This document shows positions 37,601 through 45,191 of a stretch of DNA of 64,000 nt, in pieces. Position 1 is the first letter of the stretch, and each line of letters opens with the position of its first letter. The notes under the pieces are model-generated. The model made no database searches. It saw only the letters and a program-made list of their open reading frames with translations, and was not told the DNA's origin. Source of the stretch: Carposina sasakii (taxonomy: Eukaryota > Arthropoda > Insecta > Lepidoptera > Carposinidae); assembly GCA_014607495.2 (NCBI GenBank), contig CP053168.1, forward strand, positions 2,090,587-2,154,586, written 5' to 3'. The position numbers were made by a program, and so were the translations under genes.

Positions 37601-39620
37601 TATTTCAGAGTAGGTACTTTCTGAAATTTTAATGAAAAATCGCATTAAAATATTTTGATACTCAATTCAAAAATGAAATGTGTAAGTTGCTTTATTAAGG
37701 TTTCACTGATAATATGAGAATTTAGCATATAAACATTAAAGAACGCCAAGAATCTTGGTAATTGAGCCACGTTCTAAAGAATATATTATAATTTGGCAGA
37801 TTCCTCAATTCTTGCATCGAAGAGTACGAGGAAGTCGACGGAGCCTCTCCCTGATCTGGAGACATACCGAGCATCGCGGAGCAAGACGAGAAGCTCCGTG
37901 AAGGTAGGTCGCGTCTTCACATCTCAATATCAGTGACCGTCAGGATCACTGGACTAAGTTCCAACTCTAACATTAAATACCATTCGTTCGAGTCCCACTC
38001 GGGTGAAGAAATTTTTCATTTCTTAAAACATATTTATAATTAAATACCATAGTTATACTCAATTAGTACTAGGTTTTTACTTCTTTTCTCAATGGTTTAG
38101 CAGTTATTACAATTAATGTAATAACTCCGAATGGTCCGGCCATTCTGACATGACTAGTTCACAAAGTTCTCAATTCTGTAATGGAGATCCCAATATACGA
38201 GTATGATTCAAACATGGTCCTGCCTGACAGTCCTCTTCAAGCTAAAGTCCTTATTTCAAAACTAGATATTGTTAATTCAAAAAACCATTACAGTCATTCT
38301 TTGATTAGCTTAATCCATGGAAATAAGTAGGTATTACTGCCAAATTCCTGGCTTACTTTCTTCTATGCTGCTCTGGGAGTGAAAAAAACGTATAATACTA
38401 CAGCTGCTTCTCTTCCCAGGCATACTGTACAAGTCAGTAGAGGGACAAGAGGGTCTTGGTGTTTTGTAGGCTATGGGCTGACCGCCTGTCACTACTAACC
38501 GAACTTGTACATCTCAACTATACCCTCAAAATTGGTCAGAAGTGGCACCATGTGTTTCTATCCGCTCTTGGTGCTCTGCCTGCCCCGTAAGGGATAAAGG
38601 CGTGATTATATGTATGTTATATGTAATCCTGGCTTACTCTGATCTGACCATAAACTAGTTTTCATACAAAATATTAATTTTCAAGTCAGAGTACTTATAC
38701 ACATTAAAAGTTTGATTTTAGGTTACATTTCCATGTATTTAATATTTGACATCATTAACATTCAGAAGGCGGTTGTTTCAGGCTCGTCCGGGGTACTCCC
38801 TTCACTGTTGGCTGCCAGAAGACGAGCTCATGCCAATAAGGTAACACACCATTAATATAGTAAACCTTTACGTAAATAAATCAATCTTAATCATGCATGT
38901 ACTTAGGTTAGCTTACACCAAGCTTATGGTTTAGACGTACCCTTCCTGTCGAACGGCATAGGTTCAATTTCAATCCTCACGGACCTATTACCACTAAATT
39001 TATTTCAGTTCCATCGAACTATGAGAATATAGATTCAGGTACCTACACATACAATATTATCATGAAAGTATAAAGAATGGACGGAGTGTTGTCATAGTAG
39101 CTCGGTCACGTATATATTATATAGCTTACTATATCATGGAGTAGAGATGTGTATTGACGCGTTATCCACATACGAGTACACATACTAACTATAGTAACTT
39201 CGGCGCCTACCAGGAAATACACATTAATGACGCGCCGCCGCTATAACGGTGCTTCAATATGTATAGTGACAGCAGCACTCCGTCCGTTATTCTTTATACG
39301 TTTATGCCATACGGTAGCTCATATAATATCCTTTGGGATTTCCCACCGTGACCGAAACGTGGAGAGGAAAAAGAGATGGATTTACCATAAAGAAAATTGA
39401 ACGCGCTTTAATGGTTGTCTTTTCTGATGCAAAAGCTATTTAAGCCACCTACCTATAGTTATATGCAGGTAGTAACTGCAGTTAACGTTGTTTCAGCAGC
39501 AGTAACGGTCTGTCAGTGCTGGGCAGCGCCATCGTCCCGGAACTGAAGCCGCGTGTGCCGACCATGTCCGAGCGCGACCTGACGCGCCACGCCACGCCGC
39601 GACTATACCTGCGCTCCTAG
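10606..39620 (+). CDS. Large 11-exon gene for a disordered Ser/Arg/Pro-rich protein (whole span)
   Basis: I joined exons 10606-10656, 10745-11402, 23377-23467, 32338-32469, 32627-35610, 35908-36330, 36399-36607, 37389-37521, 37800-37903, 38782-38840 and 39497-39620. Every donor and acceptor pair is GT-AG, the phases agree at all ten junctions, and the frame stays open for 1655 codons to TAG at 39618. The protein is low-complexity: a proline-rich N-terminal third, RRYSVP at residues of about 300, a proline run near 687, a highly basic helix near 885-925, RRASVP near 1160, RRASAP near 1206, a Cys-rich patch near 1517-1530, and a C-terminal block (LHCWLPEDELMPI, then VLGSAIVPELKPRVPTMSER) that looks conserved. 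The RRxSxP sites resemble 14-3-3 or basophilic-kinase sites. I recognise no enzymatic domain and do not name it. The start could be further upstream (9886). The gene is the last one before the telomere. Confidence 0.8.
10745..11402 (+). CDS. Exon 2 of the large plus-strand gene
   Basis: Acceptor TTTCAG|GAT at 10744/10745, donor AG|GTGAGT after 11402, phase 1. It encodes about 219 residues, starting DRPLCLYYFTHPFG, rich in Pro, Arg and Ser and GC-rich against its flanks. The end is strongly basic (RRSRRGGVRKPRRG). Confidence 0.85.
11951..12221. mobile_element. hAT-like MITE
   Basis: Imperfect terminal inverted repeats begin CAGGGGCGGATC on the left; the right end, read in reverse, is CATGGGCGGATC. 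Internal sequence next to both ends contains AGCCCAGGG in matching positions. There is no ORF. I could not see a clear 8-bp target duplication, so the exact limits are uncertain. Confidence 0.55.
13231..13325 (+). repeat. Dispersed SINE-family fragment
   Basis: A segment with GGGGCTTCACTAGAATACA followed by AGCTGCATCTCCTTCCGTGC recurs at about 30145-30245 (same strand) and at 22676-22715 (opposite strand, next to a tRNA-like B box). It is a dispersed repeat, probably a SINE body. Confidence 0.55.
16035..16046. promoter_or_regulatory. NRF-1/Ewg-like site
   Basis: TGCGCAGGCGCA closely matches the NRF-1 (insect Ewg) palindrome, which is common in animal promoters. It lies inside intron 2 with no exon nearby that I can support. 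Confidence 0.25.
16085..16240 (+). mobile_element. Small degraded Helitron-like element
   Basis: A CTAACTAATATTATAAATA start and a CCACGTGGACGAAGTCGCGGG end followed by TTAG (a changed CTAG). No coding content. Confidence 0.45.
18344..18680 (-). mobile_element. Helitron-like or SINE-like insertion, minus strand
   Basis: It starts with the reverse complement of the Helitron 3' end (CTAGTGGACGCTCGCGACTC). Inside is the repeated TAAATCGGTTCAGGTAGTTT segment common in lepidopteran repeats. The right limit is approximate. Confidence 0.45.
19177..19465 (-). mobile_element. Copy of a non-coding MITE family (reverse orientation)
   Basis: Read in reverse it matches the copy at 29169-29556. Shared segments include CGTTGCCA, ACGAAGG near one end, an ACTTTGGACC segment in the middle and ATACAGAATGTTTTTTGGTC at the other end. 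No ORF. Confidence 0.55.
19560..19680. promoter_or_regulatory. GC-rich island with a CRE palindrome
   Basis: A perfect TGACGTCA (19621-19628) is followed by GGCGGGGCGAGGGGCGG, a GC-box-like run, in otherwise AT-rich intron sequence. It could be an internal promoter or enhancer of the large gene. No start codon or exon could be tied to it. Confidence 0.3.
20076..20800 (+). pseudogene. Non-LTR reverse transcriptase remnant (jockey/CR1-like)
   Basis: The first part (20080-20343) encodes an RT fingers/palm piece: QYGFRRGRST, then VSLDISKAFDRVWHDGLLSKL, the RT motif with the first catalytic Asp. After a stop at 20341, 20356-20799 gives the C-terminal end typical of such elements (RTAKEWNALP, FPEHYNIGLFKARVNRHL). 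The YADD-containing middle is missing, so this is an internally deleted dead copy. It is followed by an A-rich tail (about 20865). Confidence 0.8.
20985..21213. mobile_element. 229-bp foldback MITE
   Basis: About 35-bp terminal inverted repeats: GGGTATGTTAAGCGAAAAGC at the left and the reverse complement, GCTTTTCGCTTAACATACCC, at the right. A second inner pair surrounds CACATTTTTATTTTT and AAAAATAAAAATGTG. The whole element can fold on itself. No ORF, family unknown. Confidence 0.75.
21216..21725 (+). pseudogene. RTE-type LINE C-terminal remnant
   Basis: Translating in shifting frames gives the end common in lepidopteran RTE elements: MLGISLHDRIRNEEIRRRTK, then SKLKWQWAGRIA, then a GRPPARWTDDLAKF region and EAYVQ. 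It has stops and frameshifts and ends in a short TGATGATGATAA microsatellite, as RTE copies usually do. Dead. Confidence 0.75.
22575..22715 (-). repeat. tRNA-derived SINE, minus strand
   Basis: On the minus strand there is a B-box-like GGGTTCGAATCCC (22600-22588) in a tRNA-like context. Its upstream body (AGAATACATCAGCTGCATCT) is the same repeat seen at 13231 and 30145. Confidence 0.6.
23377..23467 (+). CDS. Exon 3 of the large plus-strand gene
   Basis: Acceptor GTGCGCAG|GTGG, donor GG|GTCAGT, 91 nt, starts in phase 1 and ends in phase 2. It encodes about 30 residues (AAASPALAEALRTLRDAWPE). GC-rich against AT-rich introns, and the frame is open only when read in the phase demanded by exon 2. 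Confidence 0.75.
25344..25530 (-). mobile_element. Helitron-like 3' end, minus strand
   Basis: CTAGTGGACGCCCGTCAC at 25344 is the reverse complement of the Helitron 3' terminus. The right limit is approximate. No coding content. Confidence 0.4.
25610..25690 (+). repeat. tRNA-like SINE fragment
   Basis: A CGGGTTCACTTCCCGGATTG segment resembles a tRNA B box and T arm, with a degraded A-box region upstream. Too degraded to be a tRNA gene. Confidence 0.4.
26985..27300 (+). mobile_element. Helitron-like element
   Basis: It starts with AATAAAAATGTAACGGATCG, carries GTTTGTGCACGCTAATCTCA and ACCGATTTCGATGCAG, and ends CACGCGGACGGAGTAGCGGG...CTAG before T. Same family as 6212-6403. Non-coding. Confidence 0.6.
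29169..29556 (+). mobile_element. MITE with CTATACAGG termini
   Basis: Left end CTATACAGGATG, right end CACCCTGTATAG, forming 12-bp near-perfect terminal inverted repeats. The 388-bp body has no ORF. A reverse copy lies at 19177-19465. Confidence 0.6.
30145..30245 (+). repeat. Dispersed SINE-family fragment
   Basis: Matches 13231-13325 with scattered changes (GGGGTTTCATTAGAATACAT, then a CTCCTCCCGTGCATGACC variant). Confidence 0.5.
31624..31648 (+). repeat. (ATTCT)n microsatellite at a retroelement tail
   Basis: About five ATTCT units follow TTTCTTGCAGAAATAAAT, a 3' end typical of lepidopteran LINEs, so this is probably the tail of a truncated LINE. Confidence 0.6.
31755..31830 (+). mobile_element. 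Degraded Helitron/SINE-like piece
   Basis: CCCAGCTTCGCACGGGTGCA followed by a GCGAGCGAAGTTCTGGGCGG segment resembles repeat ends seen near 5600-5645. The limits are unclear. Confidence 0.35.
32338..32469 (+). CDS. Exon 4 of the large plus-strand gene
   Basis: Acceptor TTTCCAG|TCC, donor AA|GTAAGC, 132 nt. It encodes a Pro/Gly/Arg-rich peptide ending RRRYSVPETIMRK, which continues across the splice into exon 5 (YRLAQQR). The RRYSVP site is the first of three RRxSxP motifs in the protein. Confidence 0.85.
32627..35610 (+). CDS. Exon 5 (2984 nt) of the large plus-strand gene
   Basis: Acceptor TTTTAG|GTAT, donor CTGCAG|GTACCG, ends in phase 1. It codes for about 995 residues. It starts with a Ser/Gly/Cys-rich stretch, then acidic and Ser/Thr-rich segments, a proline run (PTPPPPPAPPDPGP), a very basic helix (RRHRRREQR, then RRSRVKQLRRDAERMR) and two RRAS[VA]P sites. 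No catalytic domain is visible. The length of the open frame in this AT-rich genome shows it is coding. Confidence 0.92.
35611..35880 (+). other. Alternative 3' end by intronic polyadenylation
   Basis: If the exon 5 donor is not used, the frame stays open for 21 more codons to TAG at 35673. A typical AT-rich 3'UTR follows with AATAAA at 35856-35861. Intron 5 (35611-35907) therefore contains a complete alternative terminus, giving an isoform of about 1,326 residues that lacks the Cys-rich and conserved C-terminal blocks. Confidence 0.5.
35908..36330 (+). CDS. Exon 6 of the large plus-strand gene
   Basis: Acceptor GCTAAG|GTAGC, donor CCGG|GTGAGT, phase 1 at both ends. It encodes about 141 Arg/Ser/Glu-rich residues (for example QSESPVQRTVRTIQSEN). 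The minus-strand ORF over the same bases is a shadow. Confidence 0.85.
36399..36607 (+). CDS. Exon 7 of the large plus-strand gene
   Basis: Acceptor TTCAACAG|AGG; the donor CAG|GTTATT is weaker than the others; ends in phase 0. Encodes about 70 residues including GWSVTVAGSCRAALPRDVEM and NLAHSVDDLRDKQ. Confidence 0.8.
36665..36800 (+). repeat. tRNA-derived SINE in intron 7
   Basis: An A-box-like TAGCCTAGTGG (36680-36690) and B-box GGTTCGATCCC (36736-36746) lie 45 nt apart in a tRNA-like head, followed by a non-tRNA body. Not a functional tRNA gene, because the arms do not close. Confidence 0.7.
37389..37521 (+). CDS. Exon 8 (Cys-rich) of the large plus-strand gene
   Basis: Acceptor TATCGCAG|GAG, donor GTCG|GTAATG, 133 nt. 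It starts ECSCRHCLSCLCGG, a dense run of six cysteines, then Pro/Arg/Ser-rich sequence ending VTLTMKKEAV. The cluster could bind a metal or carry lipid; that is inference. Confidence 0.8.
37800..37903 (+). CDS. Exon 9 of the large plus-strand gene
   Basis: Acceptor TTTGGCAG|ATT, donor GTGAAG|GTAGGT, 104 nt. Encodes SSILASKSTRKSTEPLP, then DLETYRASRSKTRSSVK. Confidence 0.85.
37904..38781 (+). other. Intron 9
   Basis: AT-rich with a degraded tRNA-like SINE piece around 37980-38000 (GTTCGAGTCCC). No exon seen. Confidence 0.4.
38782..38840 (+). CDS. Exon 10 of the large plus-strand gene
   Basis: Acceptor TGTTTCAG|GCT, donor ATAAG|GTAACA, 59 nt. It encodes ARPGYSLHCWLPEDELMPI plus two bases. The Trp and acidic pattern suggests a conserved linear motif. 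Confidence 0.8.
39497..39620 (+). CDS. Exon 11 (last coding exon) of the large plus-strand gene
   Basis: Acceptor TTTCAG|CAGCAG with tandem NAG sites, then NGLSVLGSAIVPELKPR, TMSERDLTRHATPRLYLRS and TAG at 39618-39620. The 3'UTR ends after AATAAA at 39851. Confidence 0.85.
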
Positions 39621-39870
39621 CGACTGACATACCTAGCAAATGACATACGGGCCCCAGCATCCTATTCGTACTTGTAGAATACTCTACTTAGTAACGAGTA
39701 ATATTGCTCCAAATTCATTTAAGTGACCATAACGACAATGGCAATAAGATAGTATTAAAACTTTCCTACCTTTGTATAAATTCATAAATTTTTTAAATTT
39801 TAGTGTAATATAAAATAATATTTCCACGATTAACTATATTAAAATGTTGGAATAAAAAGTTTAGAAGCGT
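39621..39870 (+). other. 3'UTR of the large gene with poly(A) signal
   Basis: AT-rich sequence after the stop with AATAAA at 39851-39856 and a T-rich downstream element. The cleavage site is estimated near 39870. Confidence 0.65.
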
Positions 39871-40312
39871 TTTCATTACAAACCTGTAAGGCAGTTTTTT
39901 TTTTTTTTTATCCCGAAGGAAAGGCATAAATATTACTTATCTACCAAAAAACATCACTTTACGGACACATGCAAGCCATTTACAAATAAATTTTGATTTT
40001 CACAAGAATATTACACCCGCTCCCTTCCAGCTTTTCCTTTCATAATAGCGAAATGCGTTTTTTTTTTTTTTAAATCTGTCTAAAGCCGGATTCGAACCAG
40101 GAATTGGTTTACAAGTTCGCCGATTTACCATCTGGGCTAATATAAATTTGTTAAAGGTGATCTACGTAGGAGTACTCGTATTATTACGATCAGGAAGTTT
40201 ACCCATTGGCTCACTAGATGGCAGCACTCAAATTGAGGCAGTAAATATAAAACGCGATGTCGTTTCATTACAGTGTTCCTATAATATATGTCTTTCTCGG
40301 TGTATTTGGGTT

Positions 40313-40315
<3 letters not shown>
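39871..40315. other. Short subtelomeric spacer
   Basis: Only about 450 bp separate the gene's end from telomeric DNA. It holds two T-runs, a tRNA-like SINE piece on the minus strand and a single TTAGG (40311-40315) just before the first long poly-T. Confidence 0.6.
40079..40142 (-). repeat. tRNA-derived SINE head, minus strand
   Basis: On the minus strand an A-box-like TAGCCCAGATGG and a B-box-like GGTTCGAATCC lie in tRNA-like spacing. Flanked by T-runs. Degraded. Confidence 0.5.

Positions 40316-40364
<49 letters not shown>
40316..40364 (-). mobile_element. Isolated poly(A) tail at the telomere boundary
   Basis: Forty-nine Ts lie between a single TTAGG on the left and a long TTAGG array on the right. 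It looks like the tail of an element truncated down to its poly(A), in the same orientation as the larger copies. Confidence 0.6.
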
Positions 40365-40366
<2 letters not shown>

Positions 40367-40552
40367 GTTAGGTTAGGTTAGGTTAGGTTAGGTTAGGTTA
40401 GGTTAGGTTAGGTTAGGTTAGGTTAGGTTAGGTTAGGTTAGGTTAGGTTAGGTTAGGTTAGGTTAGGTTAGTTAGTTAGGTTAGGTTAGGTTAGGTTAGG
40501 TGCGTTTCCCTGCCAGGTTAGGTTAGGGAATTAGGTTCTTAGGTCACTAGGT
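40365..40552 (+). repeat. Telomeric (TTAGG)n array 1
   Basis: Mostly perfect TTAGG units to 40500, then degenerate. At 40501-40515 there is TGCGTTTCCCTGCCA, identical to the extreme 3' end of the type I telomeric element (52651-52665). Confidence 0.95.
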
Positions 40553-40558
40553 TTAAAC

Positions 40559-41021
40559 TTTTTTTTTTTTTTTTTAAGAGATCTTACAGTAGTTGCTGCT
40601 CTCACCCCTGCCACTTACGTGCAGGGAGTTGTGTACTTAGTCTATTTATTTACTTAGTATACACGGACATTATTTATTTGGATCGTTAAGCGATCATGCA
40701 AGTTTATTCTTGCGTTTTCCTATTGTGGTGTATATCTAACGTCAAGAAAACTACTAGTGTAAGGTGCCTTAACCTTAAGTGTCGCCTATGTGTGCATCTA
40801 GTGATTGGGATGATCACTTAATCTGTATATGAAGACTATTCTATTTCCTTTAATTCGGGTCGTTATGGATATCGGGAGAGCAGCACTTCTTTATTTATTT
40901 ACCATTTCTTATTACTATTTACATTTATTCTTACTATTAATTTGCTCCTTCAACATTTTGATATTTAATACTTTTGTATTTATCATTTATACATGCATTA
41001 TGTTTTGGAGTTATGTTATAT
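40559..41021 (-). mobile_element. Telomeric retroelement E1 (3'UTR fragment)
   Basis: Poly-T (40559-40575) is followed by about 446 bp matching the type I 3'UTR (also in E3 and E5): the CCCTGC/GCAGGG hairpin, GATCG/CGATC hairpin and AGTGAT/ATCACT hairpin. It stops abruptly at TTAGG repeats, a typical 5' truncation. No coding sequence. Confidence 0.85.
40606..40626 (-). other. 3'UTR hairpin SL1 (E1 copy)
   Basis: CCCTGC / GCAGGG arms with a 9-nt loop, about 30 nt from poly(A). Equivalents: E3 42889-42911, E5 52656-52680 (8 bp), E6 57456-57480 and E7 62181-62205 (CCCGC / GCGGG). Confidence 0.6.
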
Positions 41022-41283
41022 GGTTAGGTTAGGTTAGGTTAGGTTAGGTTAGGTTAGGTTAGGTTAGGTTAGGTTAGGTTAGGTTAGGTTAGGTTAGGTT
41101 AGGTTAGGTTAGGTTAGGTTAGGTTAGGTTAGGTTAGGTTAGGTTAGGTTAGGTTAGGTTAGGTTAGGTAGGTTAGGTTAGGTTAGGTTAGGTTAGGTTA
41201 GGTTAGGTAGGTTACTAAAGGTTAGGTTAGGTTAGGTTAGGTTAGGTTAGGTTAGGTTAGGTTAGGTTAGGTTAGGTTAGGTT
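41022..41283 (+). repeat. Telomeric (TTAGG)n array 2
   Basis: About 50 units with a few single-base slips (TAGG, TTACTAAAGG). Confidence 0.95.
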
Positions 41284-41304
41284 CGTCATGCGTTAGACTT
41301 TTGG

Positions 41305-41336
41305 TTTTTTTTTTTTTTTTTTTTTTTTTAAGGGCG

Positions 41337-41375
<39 letters not shown>

Positions 41376-42613
41376 CCTCCTTAGTCCTTGCCGCGTTCCC
41401 CGCGTCAATCACTTTTTTAATCTTTTGTAGTACTATTGCATCGTCTGGGTGACCTTATAAACGCTACTAGTTTATTTATTATCTTATATATATTTAAATA
41501 ATGTAAGATCTCGTGGATCTTGCTAATTGTGCTATTCTAATTTCTACCCATGTTTTATTTCATGTCTAACTACCATGGGTGTGTTCCTGGTGTGGTGTAT
41601 TTCGAGTGAGAGGGATGCTCACTTAATCTGTATATAATAAAATCTATTCTATGATCTATTTTCTATATTCCTATTTGTTTTCTTAGGATTTGGGTATTAG
41701 GGTGCAGCTTTTTAATATTTATTTTCACCGTTTTTGTATTTTACATGTTCCTTATATCTATGTGCATTATTATTTGTTCTTATATCTAATACTTCTTATT
41801 TTCTAGTTTTACATTTATTCACATTACATTCCTTGGACTGTAAGTGCATTGCTCTTACTAATGTTTTATTTTATTAATTACATACTACTTAATTCTTATG
41901 TTATACCGTTGTTGGGCATTTTACGCTTTTTACAGCTTTATCTTATTCTATTTTACACTTATTATAAAAACTAAACATTTGTATATATAACTAATTATAT
42001 ATATATGTTTAAATTGAGTGCGTTTTGACAATTATAACCTGATTTCAGATGCTGTTTCCGTTGCTACAGCGTGGAAGCGGTCGGTTTTCAATTTGTTGGG
42101 TAAATGTGTATCTCTGATAGCTACATGATCGTTACAGGGAGGGTTCACCCCTTTTATAATAAACGAGTATGTTTGCATAAACAATGTGATTCCTCATTGT
42201 AACCATCGCTGTTTTGGTGTTTTCTAGTTTAACCTTCCCGCTTCCACGTTGAACATTACAATGTACTCAGCTGTACGCAACCGAGGACCTGGCCAATGCG
42301 TCCCACTTCTGTCTGATCGGACAGAGTTCGCTGAAGGCGTTGTGGTCCGCCCCGGCCAGCCTCGCATGCGTACAGTTTGTACACGACGGCGCCTCTCCCG
42401 CCAACCAGTCCGCGCACTGAGCTCGCATATGCTGCCCACCGCAGTGGCTGCACCTCTCCATGACCTCAGTGCAGAAGCGACGGCCGTGTCCATACCCCAG
42501 ACATTTGGAGCATTGAATCAGGGGGGATTGGTCCTCCACCCTGACCCTCTGCATGTCCAGGTGCACCGACCCGGCCGCCGTCATCCGCTGCCAAACCCTG
42601 GTGGAGGTGCTCA
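41305..42613 (-). mobile_element. Telomeric retroelement E2 (5'-truncated in ORF1)
   Basis: Poly-T runs (41305-41329 and 41338-41375), then a type II 3'UTR (41376-42266) and the last part of ORF1 (42267-42613). It breaks off at GTGCTCA where TTAGG repeats begin. Over the shared 350 bp it is almost identical to E6, so it is a recent insertion of the same family. Confidence 0.9.
42267..42613 (-). pseudogene. ORF1 (gag) C-terminal fragment of E2
   Basis: About 114 codons remain, starting just before VWQRMTAAGS and ending DALARSSVAYS. All three zinc knuckles are kept: CX2CX4HX4C (CSKCLGYGHGRRFC), CX2CX3HX4C (CSHCGGQHMRAQC) and CX2CX9HX6C. The N-terminal 75 percent is lost by 5' truncation at the telomeric repeat. 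Confidence 0.9.
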
Positions 42614-42846
42614 GGTTAGGTTAGGTTAGGTTAGGTTAGGTTAGGTTAGGTTAGGTTAGGTTAGGTTAGGTTAGGTTAGGTTAGGTTAGGTTAGGTTAGG
42701 TTAGGTTAGGTTAGGTTAGTTAGTTAGGTTAGGTTAGGTTAGTTAGTTAGGTTAGGTTAGGTTAGGTTAGGTTAGGTTAGGTTAGGTTAGGTTAGGTTAG
42801 GTTAGGTTAGGTTAGGTTAGGTTAGGTTAGGTTAGGTTAGGTTAGG
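42613..42846 (+). repeat. Telomeric (TTAGG)n array 3
   Basis: About 47 units with a few TTAG slips near 42716-42750. Confidence 0.95.
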
Positions 42847-43724
42847 TTTTTTTTTTTTTTTTTTTTTTTTTTGTATACGCTGCTGCCTTCCCTGCCAATT
42901 ACGTGCAGGGAGTTGTGTACTTATATTCTATTATTTACATGCCTTTTATTTAGGGATCGTTAAGCGATCTTACTTTTCATATATCTACAGTTCCTAGTCT
43001 ATAGCAAAGCTCAAAATGTGGACCTAACTTTAAGTGTTCCTGACTTGTGTAGCGAGTGGTTGGGTTTGCCACTTAATCTGTGTCTACTCTTTCTATCTTG
43101 GGATGAGGACGTGGGTGAAGCAGCTTTTTTGTTTATTTATTTAGTTGTAGGTATTCTTATTCCTTTACAATTTACTTATTATCTAATACACATTTTCTTT
43201 TTCTAACTATGGTTTCTTATTTACTCATATAGTGCTTATTTATATTATTGTTTGACTAATACATACATTTATATATATCTACTATTTACTTCATTATCTG
43301 TTATATACATTTTTTATTATTATCCTATCTTTACTTTATTTTATAGTTGTAATATAGTTTTGCTCTTCTTATTTTCTAATTGCTTACATTATAAATATCT
43401 ATCCATACTACTGAGGTTCACGCTTCTTGTTACTAGTACATTGGTCATTGTAATGTCAACTATTTTTTAAAACAAAACTGAATATATATAGACTTACTAT
43501 ATACCTCAATTTATATTACAGACTGACTTTTATTTGCTATTTTATTTTTAGTACTATTCAGCTCGGTTGATGCCATATACTGCTTGTTGATTGGCAGACT
43601 CCGATTTTGGCAGACTCATGCTTAACTTAGTAAGAGAGCTGTTTATTTTTAATAAACCATACCGACAGAGTCAGTCGAAAACTTAGAGACGGTTCATCAA
43701 CCGGGCTGTCGTTCAAGAAGTTTC

Positions 43725-45191
43725 TCAACTGTACGCAGTCGAGGATCTGGCCAGTGCGTCCCATCTCTGCCTGACCGGGCACATACCACTAAATGCATTG
43801 TGGTCCACCTTGGCCAGCCCCGAGTGCGCACAGTTCACACATGAAGGTGGCTCACCCGCCATCCAGTCGGCACATTTGGCCCGCATGTGGGGCCCGCCAC
43901 AGTGGCTGCATCGCTCCTCAGCCCGACTGCAGAAACGGCGGCCGTGCCCGTATTCCAAACACTTTGAGCATTGGACCAGGGGGGATTGGTCTTCCACCCC
44001 GACCCGCTGCATGTCTACGAACACGGACCCGGCAGCCGTCATCCTCTGCCAGACCTTGGGCGACACACGAACTACGACGTGCACCACATGCGGATTCCGC
44101 GTCTTCTTTCTGTAACGGATCTCCACCTCGTCTTCCCCACTCTCGAGGTTGCCAAAGACATCTCCGTTTTGGTTCCTAAGGGCGCTTGTGATGTCATCAT
44201 CACTATTGCATTGCAACACGCCCTTAAGAACCACTAACGGGTTCCTGTTCTTGACCTCCTCGACAGTGAGGTGATTCTCTACAGATTTTAATTTGTTTAC
44301 TACCCTGTCTCTTTCCTCCCTCGTCCTACATCCCATGATCACTCTCCCACCCTTTGCCTTTCTCACTCTGTCTATCCGGATATCACCATTTTTGGCGTCT
44401 ATGGCTGTTCTTATTATGCCCAAAACCTCATCACTTGTTTCCAGCCCGTCTTTTGAGCCAACAACTACTGAGTGGAGTGACGGCGGCATTTGGATTCCCG
44501 GTGTCGCGATTTTTGCAGATCCAGCCGTGACACTAGCGTATGTTACTGTACGAATCTCTTCCTCTTTCCGCTGTTCTGTTACTGCATGCTTTAGCTCTTG
44601 AATCTGCTGCGCCGTTTCCTTTAGGATTCTTCCATGAGCCTCCAAAGTTTCCTTTAGGGGGTTCAATGCGTTTTCCGAGTCATTGGGCTTTGAGGCATTT
44701 CTTGATAGCCTCCTGACTTCGGTGCGCCGTTCATCTTCGGACTCCTTTATGAGTTTTAGGAGTCCGTCGAGTGCACTCTTCACAGCCAGTTTTATATCGG
44801 TGCGAAGGTTCCTGGCTGTGTCCAGTTTGCTGTTCGCGTTTGTCACTTGTTTCTTTGCCTCCAAGATTCGCGATCTTGTCGGCGCGCGCTCCGCAGGGAC
44901 TATGTCGGCCGGAAAATAGTCGCCCGCATCGACCTTCCCCTCGTGCCAGTTGAAGTCGGGTAAGTCTTTATAGACCGGTTTTCCCTCTTGGTAAAAATAC
45001 GGGAGCTTGTCCGCCGTCCCAGACGGTCCGGGAGAGAAAAAGAGCATCTCAGGCTGTGGTACTTTGTCTTCCGGTACATGCACCATTTTAGGCGATGGCG
45101 GAGTGCTCCTTGCTCGCTCCATGGTCCGCGTGAGTTGACGGGCTCTCGGGGGAATCGCTCTATTCACCGGTGTGCGCGCTCCGGGCATCAT
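43725..45191 (-). CDS. ORF1 gag-like protein of E3 (intact)
   Basis: 488 residues, uninterrupted. It has a basic N-terminus (MMPGARTPVNRAIPP..., then MERARSTPPSP), a helical region near residues 120-210, a central gag domain (SLHSVVVGSKDG, later LVVLKGVLQCNSDDDI, then VWQRMTAAGSVFVD) and three C-terminal zinc knuckles (CX2CX4HX4C, CX2CX3HX4C, CX2CX9HX6C). This matches ORF1 of R1-clade elements such as TRAS and SART. By analogy it binds the element RNA and may carry it to telomeres. The stop is TGA at 43727-43725. It is the only ORF of its element. Confidence 0.9.
   Translation of the reverse strand: MMPGARTPVNRAIPPRARQLTRTMERARSTPPSPKMVHVPEDKVPQPEMLFFSPGPSGTADKLPYFYQEGKPVYKDLPDFNWHEGKVDAGDYFPADIVPAERAPTRSRILEAKKQVTNANSKLDTARNLRTDIKLAVKSALDGLLKLIKESEDERRTEVRRLSRNASKPNDSENALNPLKETLEAHGRILKETAQQIQELKHAVTEQRKEEEIRTVTYASVTAGSAKIATPGIQMPPSLHSVVVGSKDGLETSDEVLGIIRTAIDAKNGDIRIDRVRKAKGGRVIMGCRTREERDRVVNKLKSVENHLTVEEVKNRNPLVVLKGVLQCNSDDDITSALRNQNGDVFGNLESGEDEVEIRYRKKTRNPHVVHVVVRVSPKVWQRMTAAGSVFVDMQRVGVEDQSPLVQCSKCLEYGHGRRFCSRAEERCSHCGGPHMRAKCADWMAGEPPSCVNCAHSGLAKVDHNAFSGMCPVRQRWDALARSSTAYS

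Noticed and set aside
40148..40366. 72-codon ORF ending in a run of Phe
   Set aside because: The Phe run is the translated poly-T tract at the telomere boundary.
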